64,000 bases of DNA from Patiria miniata. Lineage: Eukaryota > Echinodermata > Asteroidea > Valvatida > Asterinidae. Under the pieces are notes generated by a model. That model searched no databases. It was not told the DNA's origin and saw nothing but the letters and a program-made list of their open reading frames with translations. The position numbers and the translations under genes are program-made. Shown piece by piece: positions 36,901-45,192 of the stretch (the stretch's first letter is position 1; every line of letters begins with the position of its first letter). The DNA lies in contig NW_024037058.1 of NCBI RefSeq assembly GCF_015706575.1, forward strand, positions 18,187,547-18,251,546, read 5' to 3'.

Positions 36901-37582
36901 TGAGAAGTTTGAGAAACTGAAGATAACATCCGAGTTGGGTAAGAAGAAGAAGATCATATCCTATGGACAGCAGTGACAGCACCAGACTCAACAATTAGGG
37001 GGGCAAGTGGGGGGGGGGGGACTGGTTATCATTTTGTGGGTGCTGTTCAAGGGCCATTTCCGAGGGTTTGAACAGTGAAGTATTGACTTTGAGTCCCTCG
37101 ATTTTTGTTTTTGCTTGTCTTTTACCTTAAATGTTTCCTTATTTCTCTTGTTTTTAATTTTCTTGAGGGGGGTGCAAATGTGTAACTGATGGCTTGCGTG
37201 GGAGATCCTCAACGTTTTAATTTATTTCCTGAAAATTATATAAAAAAAGATTGTTTGGGAGGGGGGCAGGGGAAAGGGGGAGGAAGGGGGCAGGGGGAAG
37301 GGGGGGGGGGGGGGGGGGGGGGAGTAGCCCTGTTGGCGTGCGCAACCCCCCCCCCCCCCCCCCAAATCCGCCAATGTGAATGAGGAGAAAATCATTGCTG
37401 CAACAAAGCATATTCAGGGACACAAGATTTGTGATGCCTAGGTTGGGTTTGCCATTACTAGCAATATTGCCTTTCTCTTTGTTATCCTTCATCACACAGT
37501 GGACAAGCCAGTGGATGAGCGATTGGGCGTGAGTGCAGAAACTGAGCAGCATGATCCCGAGTGGCGCAGTGAGGATTACTAA
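15923..37582 (+). CDS. MOV10: MOV10-like SF1 RNA helicase, copy 1 (20 exons, 1,007 aa)
   Basis: Exons: 15923-16076, 17340-17610, 19375-19503, 20782-20873, 22005-22102, 22928-23073, 24027-24128, 25096-25249, 27147-27301, 28007-28192, 28905-29067, 29212-29385, 29962-30071, 30195-30403, 31512-31738, 32238-32420, 34028-34207, 35710-35798, 36820-36938, 37500-37582. All junctions are GT-AG and the phases agree, giving 3,024 nt with the stop; human MOV10 is 1,003 aa. Visible motifs: C2H2 finger (Cys107, Cys110, His123, His129), Walker A GPPGTGKT (534-541), Walker B DEAGH (663-667), [33 protein letters not shown]. Stretches such as [12 protein letters not shown] and the C-terminal DPEWRSEDY match MOV10 rather than MOV10L1/Armitage. 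MOV10 unwinds RNA 5' to 3' in cytoplasmic granules, binds Argonaute and UPF1, and restricts retroelements. The frame is open throughout. A MITE starts about 55 bases after the stop. No safe poly(A) signal was found (an AATAAA is at 38983). Confidence 0.93.
17504..17572 (+). other. MOV10: C2H2 zinc finger of copy 1
   Basis: Exon 2 encodes YCPDCDVRG followed by a DHVRGKKH segment: C-x2-C-x12-H-x5-H with the GKKH ending usual in matrin/U1-like fingers that bind double-stranded RNA or RNA-protein complexes. Copy 2 has the same spacing at Cys112, Cys115, His128 and His134 (from 47180). Human MOV10, as I recall it, lacks these cysteines. Confidence 0.8.
17844..18149. mobile_element. MITE with TTATTCATGAG-type ends (intron 2)
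   Basis: The ends are inverted: GGCTTTATTCATGAG at the left and CTCGTGAATAAGGGCC at the right, flanked by ATG on both sides. An inverted relative lies in intron 17 at 34819-35119, sharing GTCTGGCACCATC and CTGCTCTGATGAATAATTTA. Confidence 0.55.
18516..18972. mobile_element. MITE with GGGCGTTTTCGAATCC ends (intron 2)
   Basis: The terminal inverted repeats of about 30 bp start GGGCGTTTTCGAATCCCTGT from both edges and are perfect over that length; inner GAGAACG/CGTTC blocks are also inverted. A short related piece lies at 28725-28775. No clear target duplication is seen. Confidence 0.65.
21110..21631. mobile_element. TTAA-flanked MITE, copy A (intron 4)
   Basis: Inverted ends AGGTATAGTCCATCATT and AATGATGGACTATAGCT are flanked by TTAA at 21106-21109 and 21632-21635. 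A TTAA duplication is used by piggyBac and Kolobok transposons. It is 522 bp and non-coding. Full relatives are at 24362 and 32488, with a decayed end at 1390. Confidence 0.75.
22500..22860 (+). repeat. tRNA-derived SINE (intron 5)
   Basis: A B box (GGGTTCGAATCC near 22519) is followed by a body with GAGCAAGGCACTTTACC and the tail AGCGCCTTGAGTACC...GATACGTGCACTATATAA, a layout shared by many deuterostome SINEs. No A box is visible, so the head appears truncated. Confidence 0.6.
23115..23310 (+). repeat. 10-bp tandem repeat (ATCACAAGTC)n
   Basis: About 18-20 imperfect copies of a decamer resembling ATCACAAGTC lie just after exon 6. The reverse complement is equally repetitive; nothing suggests coding. 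Confidence 0.75.
24362..24890. mobile_element. TTAA-flanked MITE, copy B (intron 7)
   Basis: Same family and orientation as the element at 21110. Ends AAGTGAAGTCCATCATTTG and CAAATGATGGACTGTAGCTT, with TTAA at 24358-24361 and 24891-24894. It is 529 bp long. Confidence 0.75.
25670..26895 (+). repeat. Tandem array of about 200-bp units (intron 8)
   Basis: About six diverged copies are recognised by recurring CCTGGATCCTGACTGTAGTG, TGAAATCTCT, GGATTCATTTCTGGCC, GTGAAGTTGGATTTTT and GATTTGGGACATTTGG at spacings near 190-210 bp. Frames across it are not conserved, so it is a satellite-like intronic array. Confidence 0.75.
27005..27062 (+). repeat. SINE tail fragment
   Basis: AGCGCCTTGAGCACC...GGATACGTGCGCTTTATATA matches the 3' tail of the SINE at 22500. 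It is a fragment just before exon 9. Confidence 0.5.
29017..29040 (+). other. MOV10: Walker A (motif I) of copy 1
   Basis: Encodes GPPGTGKT, residues 534-541, in exon 11; Lys540 should contact the ATP phosphates. The matching site in copy 2 is at 60516-60539 (residues 545-552). Confidence 0.95.
29645..29785 (+). repeat. SINE-like fragment (intron 12)
   Basis: The sequence GTAACCTGCGATGG, then GTCCCATCCAGGGGGAGTAG, and CAGGCCTGATGGGCC with GGCTCGTG is a block I associate with a SINE central domain common in marine invertebrates. It has no pol III head here. Confidence 0.45.
31130..31345 (+). repeat. GATGAC microsatellite
   Basis: A long imperfect run of ATG/GAC/GAT triplets in intron 14. The Asp-rich, Met-rich and Ser-rich frames through it are artefacts of the repeat. 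Confidence 0.9.
32488..33030. mobile_element. TTAA-type MITE, copy C (intron 16)
   Basis: Third long copy of the family at 21110 and 24362. The right end GATGGACTATAGCT is followed by TTAA; the left end GTTATAGTCCGTCATTTG has lost its TTAA. The interior blocks GAAGGGTACTGAACAACTAA and ACTTTTCGGATAGCTGCAAA are well kept. Confidence 0.7.
33563..33847. mobile_element. TA-flanked MITE with nested hairpin (intron 16)
   Basis: Perfect inverted ends of more than 30 bp start GGTTTTGCCCTTCACCGACG from both sides and are flanked by TA (33561-33562 and 33848-33849), as for Tc1/mariner-like elements. Inside, CTCCCGAGT...ACTCGGGAGG forms a second hairpin that holds a tRNA T-arm-like GGTTCGAGTCCCACCC on the minus strand. 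Confidence 0.7.
34819..35119. repeat. Inverted relative of the intron 2 MITE (intron 17)
   Basis: Read on the minus strand it matches 17844-18149 along most of its length, including the TTCACGAGTCGGCCATAT start. The two copies are in opposite orientation within one gene and could pair in the pre-mRNA. Confidence 0.6.
36130..36290. repeat. G/C-run repeat (intron 18)
   Basis: Bounded by GCGCCCTTGGTTCC and CTCTTTGGATCCACCCTTG, with poly-C runs inside. It belongs to the class of G/C-run elements with (A)AGGGYRGATCC-type ends seen across the window. Confidence 0.5.
37255..37365. repeat. Poly-G / poly-C block (intron 19)
   Basis: G-rich and then C-rich runs lie just before the last exon of copy 1. 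Glycine- and proline-rich frames here are not genes. Confidence 0.7.
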
Positions 37583-37637
37583 TGAAAATCAAGGAGAGAG
37601 CGGACAGGTTCCAGACTAAGTGATAACAGAAACCAAG

Positions 37638-37942
37638 AGCAAGTTTAGGCGAGAACCATGGTTAACCATCTTTCAATTAACGTCACTCAAATGTAGGATG
37701 GTTGGACTACGCTAGTCTACTATTTGGAACCGCAGCATAAGGCACAGTTGCATCACTGGTTACCAGTAGCCGTGCACATCATAATGAACAGCAGGGAGCC
37801 AGGACCCAGAAATTGTGTGATGACGCTTTTGACCAGTGTTTGACTAGACGTGTTCCCCAGTTGCTAATAGTGCGCAGGCGTAAAAAGATGCGTCACCGAT
37901 CAACCACTATGGTCGTCTCATGGTCCTTGCTCAAACTTACTC
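37638..37942. mobile_element. MITE in the 3' UTR region of copy 1
   Basis: Inverted ends near GCAAGTTTAGGCGAGAACCATGG and its counterpart CATGGTCCTTGCTCAAACTTAC. A relative with better ends lies at 48255-48575. Shared inner blocks include GACTACGCTAGTC, GGAGCCAGGA and AGTGCGCAGGCGTAA. Depending on the true poly(A) site it may be part of the transcript. Confidence 0.6.
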
Positions 37943-38461
37943 TATGCTTCAAGACGCTCTGCGGATTTAGGTTTAATTTTTTTTTTTATTACATGTATGC
38001 ATGCTGGGGAACATTTGGCTTTATTTTTTAAACAGCTTCTACTATCAGTGCACATTTTTAATACCAAAGTGCAGTTTTCTCGGTCAGTATTATTTGGTAA
38101 AACTTGATAATGACTTTCTTGTTCTCTATTGATAAGAATACATTTAATTGGATTTAACTGGATTTAACTTTCAGGATGTTATTGTTGCAATTAAACTGTA
38201 TTTTTATATTTGTATTGAAGTTGTGATATGGTGCTATCACATGGTGCTACCGCAAACCTATCTTGTCTTAACATCTTTCCACCGTGCAAACCTTCAAACC
38301 TCATCATATTGTGCTATTGTTAAAGTCTTCTGGAGATGGTCACAGGTTTTGGTTTGAAATGTAAAGTGTTAACCACTATGTCTTCTGAGAACTTTGTACA
38401 AGTCATAAGAGGTACATGTATATAAGTTCTCCACATGGTGTTACTAAAACCAGTCACGGGA

Positions 38462-38625
38462 AAGGTCAGTTCATATTTCATGCGAATGTGAAGTGAATTT
38501 GACGTCACGAAACATTCACTGCGAAATTCTCCCAGAGTTGAAATGTGACTTTATAGTGCGAAAATTTGCCATGACGTCACAAAATTTGCATTCAGATTCG
38601 CTTTCGTGCTGAGTATGAGCTGGCC
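38462..38625. mobile_element. CCGGTTCATACTTC-family MITE, diverged copy
   Basis: Ends AAGGTCAGTTCATATTTCAT and GAGTATGAGCTGGCCTT are inverted, with CATGACGTCACAAAATTTGC inside, as in 60714-60820. The target duplication is no longer visible. Confidence 0.55.
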
Positions 38626-39052
38626 TTAACAATGTAAAATATTCGGAAAATTAAAATGAAAACAATTTTATACTGATAAATATACATGTATACGAATATT
38701 GCAATATTAACTGATATGCTGCTTGCAATACTTACCGGTGCTGATGTGTACCTTGAAGATTTGAAAATGCAAAACTGCAATAATTTTAAGAAGAAAAAAA
38801 TGTTATATTTATTCAATATAAAATAGTTTTTATTATGTTTTTAATGATGAACTAAGTATTTTACAAAAGCAGCTTTGAGTTATGCCAGTATATTCACTGA
38901 TATCATTTACAGCAAGCAGGGTTTAATACAAAAATCATTTATGTAGTTTTTAAAATCAATTTTGAATAGATTTTATTTAGGGAATAAATATGTGCTTGGC
39001 CAGTTTAAACAAGTACGTTTAATACCGGCTAGGGTCCTGGATGCGGCAGATG

Positions 39053-39340
39053 ATTCATAAATACCTTTTTCGTTCAAAAAGTCAAAAATTCAAAACATTT
39101 CCAATGATTTTGTTCAACAATTTTACTTCATATTTTGTGAAGCATCCATCTGGCCATGTCTAAGGTATGTGCCTCAGGCGTAATGCTAAAGATCTCCTTA
39201 TATGGAGATTGGATAGCGCGTGGCGTGTACTGCGCGATGTGGCGCAGAATGCAGCTGTGTTTTACCAGTGGTTTAAAACCACCCACTTGACTGGCTCTCG
39301 ACCAGTAGGAATGGGTAAACTTTCTTTGGTATTTATGAAT
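39053..39340. mobile_element. MITE with ATTCATAAATACC ends, copy A
   Basis: Inverted ends ATTCATAAATACC and GGTATTTATGAAT. It shares TGGAGATTG, GGCTCTCGACCA and other blocks with the longer copy at 41084-41545. Confidence 0.65.
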
Positions 39341-40080
39341 GTCTCTTAAAGATGAAGTATTTAAAGCAGCTTTGAGCTTTAACAATTTACTCATTGGCAT
39401 TATAAAAAGATACTTGGGCTATAAAAAAAGTCTAATTCTTTCTTTTTTGGGTGTTATCAGGCTTATTTGTTTTGAGATTGTGCATTACTCTCTTTTTTTT
39501 CAAGTCTTTGATGAACTCCTTTTTCATTATGAAATATTTCTTGTTTCAGTTGTGTTCTGTCAATTGGACAAAAACTAATGCTAATTATTTCAATTGAATT
39601 GTTAATGTAGCTTAAATAGTCAAGCTCATTTAAAATGAGACCGAGTCTTATATTTAATGAAATTTTTTTATGGCATGGCAATTAAATTTAATTTTTCACG
39701 AGAGGAGGTCTGTTTTTGGGTATGTGTATTTTTGTTTTTAATTTTACTTCAGCCACCATTTTACTTTTTGTACATTTTTCTTCTTTTTATGAGGATTTTT
39801 TTTTTGGGGGGGGGGGAATTTGAAGTCAAATTTGTGGAAGCAATTCTACTCTGTACAACATATTTCCCTTGGCCGACAAATTGTCGTTGTCTGGAACAGA
39901 TATATCAATACGTTCTTCCCAAATCGGATGGATTTGAAAAGGGGGATTCACGTAAATGAGTGCATTGATAGTAATAATACTAAAGGAAATGGAATCTTAG
40001 GGAGACATCTCAAAAGGTTATGCACAAAAACAATTCGAACTTTAGACCCCTACCCCCATTTCACCCCCGCGAATTTCATG
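39341..40080. other. AT-rich spacer, no gene seen
   Basis: Low-GC sequence with short homopolymers. The frames here give hydrophobic, low-complexity peptides without recognisable domains. Confidence 0.4.
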
Positions 40081-40400
40081 GGCGGCATGGGTGGCTTGTA
40101 CGTAAAGCGCTCGCCTCTCACCAAGGTGACCACGGTTCGATTCCTGGCCGCGGATCACATGTGAGTAGAGTTGAGCGTTGGTTCACTCCTGTGCCACGAG
40201 GGTTTTTCTCCGGGCCCTCCGGTTTTCCTTCCTCCGGAAAAATCAAACACTTTCGATCTCAGGCTGTGCTCCGTGGTCATATATGGGTTGATGTGGCCGG
40301 CAGCCATAGGCGCCTTTACGTGCCAGCGTCCCGACCACGTTGTAGCTGCGTCCTCCGCAATTCAGCATACCAGCTGCGATTAAGGATGTTTAGCCTCCCT
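40081..40400 (+). repeat. tRNA-derived SINE with both promoter boxes
   Basis: The A-box-like TGGCTTGTACGTAAAGCGCT and B-box GGTTCGATTCC have normal tRNA spacing. They are followed by the body GAGGGTTTTTCTCCGGGCCC, CTCCGGTTTTCCTTCC, and a tail near TTAAGGATGTTTAGCC. The proline- and arginine-rich frames in it are not genes. It is the most complete SINE in the window. Confidence 0.75.
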
Positions 40401-40746
40401 AATTATTAATTATTTTGCGCCACCAGCAATCGGTCTAGCCTATATTTGCGATGATCAGTTAATGTTTTTTATCACTACTCCCCCATGTGTCATAATAAAT
40501 ACAATTATGCAGAGTGATGATAACAGGGTAAGGGTTTCGGATAATTATTTAATAAGTACAATTTTTTGTGATGCTTCAAACCTTCAAGTCTTTTTTTCTC
40601 ACTGGTTTTTTTTTTGAGGAAGTCAAGAGACATTTAATGTCGTACAACGATTGCATTTACTTTCTTTCAATTCACGACTGTGAGTTCCTTAAAAGCAAAC
40701 CAAGTAGCCGATGTTATGTACCCCTTTCAAATTTGATTACTATTAA

Positions 40747-41083
40747 GGGAATAAATGTGTGCTCGAGAGGTTTTAATCACTCTGTTTAAGACCGCTTAGA
40801 GTCTGGGTGCTGATGATTACCTGAGCCGGAGGCGAGGGTAATTATCAGCACCCATTGAATGCTCCTGAATGCCGTTGAAGGCTTTTGTATGAAACGCGAC
40901 TGCGCGCGGGAACGATACTGAGTGCTAATTGGAGGGAAGTTCAATACGTCATTACAACGGGGAAAGTTAACGCGTGAATAGATTGACGTACGCGTAAAAG
41001 GAAAATACCAAACAATAAAACAAAACAAGAACGGGTTTTGACAAACAGAGTGATTAATACCGACCGAGCACATATTTAGTCCC
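40747..41083. mobile_element. MITE with 41-bp inverted ends and inner hairpin
   Basis: The left end GGGAATAAATGTGTGCTCGA and the right end, read inverted as GGGACTAAATATGTGCTCGG, both run on to AATCACTCTGTTT. An inner hairpin GGGTGCTGATGATTACC / GGTAATTATCAGCACCC lies near the left end. A lone left end sits near 38980. It directly abuts the next MITE. Confidence 0.7.
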
Positions 41084-41545
41084 ATTCATAAATACCTTTT
41101 CGGTCAAAAATATATAATATTTCGGTCAAAAAATCCCGATTTTGTTCAACAAGTTCACTTCATGCTTTTTTAAACATCCCTCTAGCTAACTAATGGAGTG
41201 TTCAGCTGGCGATTGAGATGTAAATCTCCCTTTTAATCTCCCTTTTATGGAGATTGACGCGCGCGTGGCATGTTCTGTGCGTTGTCGCGCAGAACGCACC
41301 TGGGGCGTTGCGTTTTGAATTTAGAACTATAAAATTCTGACTCACTGGTAGTGTTGTGCATGCCTAGCCTACGTGAGGACCGACTGAGAACGTTCAACCA
41401 ATAAAACGGTAAGAGGCACTGGATTTTTAGGAGTCCACACTTTATGTGACAATGGTAGCCATGTCTTTATCATCCGTTTAAAACTGGCCACGTGACGGGC
41501 TCTCGACCAATAGAAATGGCTAAACTGTCTGAGGTATTTATGAAT
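41084..41545. mobile_element. MITE with ATTCATAAATACC ends, copy B
   Basis: Inverted ends ATTCATAAATACCTTTT and GGTATTTATGAAT. It is longer than the copy at 39053; the extra part lies around 41300-41460. Confidence 0.65.
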
Positions 41546-43243
41546 TTCTATTTAAATTAAAAAACGTATTAGCCAGTGATGACTTTTGCAAGTAGGCCTA
41601 ATCGTCAAAATTCACTGGGTTCATTTTTTTTCTCCCCCCTATTTTCTGTGAGATTAAATTGGAGGATGTTTCTCAAATTTATGGAAGAGGTTGATTAAAC
41701 TGGGCACTAGAACTCCTTTTTTTAATATTGACTTTGATCGGTCGTACTAAAGTCAAAATTGGGGGGGGGGGGATCAGTTCTACTAGCTTCCCAATACTGG
41801 GTCTATATTTACCCTAAATCTTCGCGTGATTACAATTGATATTAACAGGAAAACGTTTTCTAATCAATCACCTCTACCCCCAGAAAAAAAACTGAGGCTA
41901 TTGCCGGCCGGCAGCAACCCACGTGTCTAGTCTATTATGCAAAGTGCTCAGAGTACTTCAGCCACCTCCAATGACGCGCGCATTTTAGAACCCCAGCGCA
42001 CACACATTAGTGTAGCCCTCCGCCAAAAAGTCAGATGAAAATAGAACCAACATTTGAGATGGACCGAAATCCATCAAGACGACGATGCGAAATATCAGTC
42101 ACGCGTATTGCTATTTCAACCTTTCTTTCACTCTCGCGATCTTCATTTATAAAGTTCCTAAATCACACCTTTTTTTTTTACTGAACAAATACTCCGCCCG
42201 TACTGCTCCGCCAGGCCAGTCGGAAATGGTTTGGGAATTCCCCGATTACTCTTGTCGACGGGTACCCAGGCGTTGGAGTGTGTCATGTGTGCGAACCACT
42301 CGATTGTGTACCAGATGGAAATGGTGTGGGTGGGAAACACGTAAACGGAGTAATGAGAAATTCCACAAGGGGCTAGGGCTGACGTGTTGTAATACTCGGA
42401 TAGTCAGGCGATTCTCACGATTTGTTGGCCACTACAATTCATTCTTCTTCATTCAAAGTAGAGTATTCTATAGCATGCAGTTTTAGAAGTACCCTGCCAG
42501 AACTGAAGTAGCGTTTCACGAGATTGTATCCTCGACCCTCCATATTCTGCGCAGGTAACGTCGCTTGCAACGCGCACGTGTTGTCACATAATAAATATTG
42601 AAGGTGAGTACGTATAAAAAGGACCGCGTAGATATCAATCATCCTGTAAAATTAAATGCTTATCACATTCTAATTCGATAAGCATTAGAGCTGGAGTTAC
42701 TCAAGCTATGAATAGGTAATCATTGTTGTTACTGTCTAAAGAGCCGTCAATTCATTTTCATATGTCATTTGTACGGCACGGGGTCACAGTTGTGTGCTAT
42801 GTTGACTTCAGAATTGTTTGAATGTGCAATTAATGGTCCTCTCCATTTTTATTGCATTGGTTTATTTTTGGTGTGAGTTTAGTGATCTGTGTACGTGGTG
42901 TATATTGCACTATATATTGGTTTTATTGCGGTTTTATGTAATGTCATTGTTCAGAATTAAATGCCAGTGGAAGCTGAATTTCTATACTTTTTAGTGTGGA
43001 TAATAAACTTGAATTTGATTTGATTGGATTGGATTTGTCCCAAAACAATACAACAAATAGATGGCACCTGAAACGACCAGTCCAAACCGCTTCAGTACTG
43101 CATTAATCAACTATGTCAAAAGAAACATTTACTACTAGCACAGGAATACAACTTAAGGACAATTGCAATGAACACATGGCAACCGATGAAAACTGGTGTG
43201 CAAATGAATAGATGTTTTTGTTGGATGACATCGGCCCGCCTCT
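41546..43243. other. Spacer with repeat fragments, no gene seen
   Basis: A fragment at 42520-42640 (GCGCAGGTAAC, GCAACGCGC, TTGTCACATA, GGACCGCGTAG) is related to the interior of the MITE at 33563. At 42680-42707 a lone AGCTGGAGTTACTCAAGCT terminus appears. A mixed frame at 42180-42370 has no recognisable domain. Confidence 0.4.
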
Positions 43244-43553
43244 AGCTTGCGTAACTCCAGCTGACATGCTCATCAGGAATTCCGGAAAGAATGTTGCAAC
43301 CTGACGCTACTTCAGCGGTTGTGTACAAAGTCTATGGAGAGTCAAGACAATTTTCTAAGTATTACCTAACAAAATTGGAAATATTTCTCAGTCCCAGATT
43401 CATGTCTTATCGTCATTTTTGTGCACTTTTACTGACCTTCATTGAGATGAAGAAAAAGCGGCAACAGGTTGCAACATTCTTTCCGGAATTTGACATGTTA
43501 CATGTCAAATGCCTGATGATGAGCGTGTCAGCTGTAGTTACTCATTTTAAAGC
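43244..43553. mobile_element. MITE with GTAACTCCAGCTGACA ends
   Basis: The arms are inverted: left GTAACTCCAGCTGACATGCT and right (reversed) GTAACTACAGCTGACACGCT, continuing inward to TTCCGGAAAGAATGTTGCAA on both sides. The right arm carries an extra small palindrome (TGACATGTTACATGTCA). Confidence 0.65.
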
Positions 43554-43994
43554 TCCACATTTTCATTCTTTTTGTTTTTCTTTTTCTTCAGGTAAGGTTT
43601 CACATGAATTTTGTCTCACAGATTGCCAAATAGCAGTTTTTACATTGTGTCATACTCATACTCATAGAAATAACATCACTCGCCAAAAAAATAAATAAAT
43701 AAATAAATCACCAAAACACCTGGCTCAGCTTTGTTTAATGTCGGAAAATCCCAACCCGATTTACACCTGCAGCATTTGAATGATACATCAACTCAAAAGT
43801 ATTTCCACATTGGTTTTTTTTCATTGATTTTTATAGTGTCTTTGAAAGCATTCGGCCTTTATGGTACTATTAGTGCTGGACTAGACCCCAGAACCTGGCG
43901 TCAATAACAATGCCACGCATAACTGTGTAATACAAACTTTCGACGTGTTTAAAATTGTCTACGTGTACGACATTTGTCCTTTGATATTAAGTAT

Positions 43995-44361
43995 TATATA
44001 ACTGACATACAGATCCTTTTCATTTGATTGGTGGGACTCACGTCACGTGACATATTCGATATTGCTCCCATTCACGCAGGGGCTCAAAAAGTCCCATTCT
44101 CCCATGGGGAATGGGAAATACTATTGAACAGTTAGGATCATTCTTGATCCATGACGTGGTATTTGTGTGCAAATGCATGCTGGTGTGGGCATTGAGCGTT
44201 GCGCGTAGCGCGTATTGTGTTAAAAAAGCCAGCCCTACAGAGTTGGGTGCAAACATTTTCATGAAGGAGTGGTTTGGAAGAGAGAAATACATTTTCCACC
44301 AATTTTATTTGAAATAAAAATTCAGATATATCAAATGACAAGGATCTATGTCAGTTATATA
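43995..44361. mobile_element. MITE with TATATAACTGACATA ends
   Basis: Inverted ends TATATAACTGACATACAGAT and its counterpart at 44329-44361 run on to ATTTGAT. The interior contains CATTGAGCGTTGCGCGTAGC. It is non-coding. Confidence 0.65.
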
Positions 44362-44372
44362 AAACAAATATT

Positions 44373-44517
44373 GAGTGGCTTTAAATTGTGAAATGGGAGG
44401 AATATTATTGCTCGGTAAAATCTGGACTTTTCCAGTTCACTCGGCTTCGACTCATGAAATGGGAAAGTCCAGACTTTACCTTGAGATAATATTCAACCCA
44501 TTTCACTATGAGCCACT
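44373..44517. mobile_element. Short hairpin MITE with AATATT flanks
   Basis: Ends GAGTGGCT and AGCCACT, arms including GTGAAATGGG, and AATATT on both sides (44367-44372, 44518-44523). Because AATATT is its own complement, the exact border is uncertain. It lies a few bases from the previous MITE. Confidence 0.6.
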
Positions 44518-45192
44518 AATATTTGTATATTTATTGTGAGGAATACATTCAGTGAATACAGCTAATTGCGCATTGATTTCGATACAGCATGAAACAGCCG
44601 TCGATCGATTGGGTGAAAAAGAACCGTCTAATCGTATGCGGGCATGCGTTCTGCAGCGGACTGCAGAGCTAACAGGTACTTGTCGGGCTCCTATCATTTT
44701 GCGCGTACAACTAGTCAGTTACCTGAGACTAGGGTGATCACAAAATGTTGCAAACGTTCGGACCCGCCTCCGTAATTCCCTGTCCAAAAAGTTGAATTAG
44801 TTTGTAATGCCAACTATGTTACGTTGATTGGAATATTCACTGTATTCTTCACGTGTAAGTACTCATATAGGACAAATGTTGTACATTTAGCAAATTTTGA
44901 ACACCTTGAAAGTTTTTATTACACAGTTACGCGTGGTGTAATTGACACCACGCGCGGGTCTAGTGCTGGACAAGTTTACATTTGGTCTGGAGATGGTTAC
45001 AAGCAGATACGTGTCCGAAATCACCAGAAGGACTAATTTTATTAGAAATTTTGATTTTGATCTCAGCCTGGTAACAAAGCCACTATAAAAATATTAAATT
45101 GGATTTATAAACTATTGTGTTTCCTGTTATAGGCTGAGAATTACTTAGATTAGATTTATTTCCAGTGGGCGAGGGGCCCATTCTTTGCCGCA

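Noticed and set aside
36939-36976. Read-through end of copy 1 ([11 protein letters not shown] then stop) instead of splicing to 37500
   Set aside because: A GTAAGAAG donor at 36939 joins in phase to an exon ending DPEWRSEDY, which matches the MOV10 C-terminus. An intron-retained form remains possible.
40020-40410. A 129-residue frame with Arg/Ser/Pro-rich content
   Set aside because: It lies inside a tRNA-derived SINE with clear A and B boxes.
42085-42486. 133-residue plus-strand frame
   Set aside because: No domain, no conserved pattern, and the start lies in AT-rich low-complexity sequence; treated as chance.
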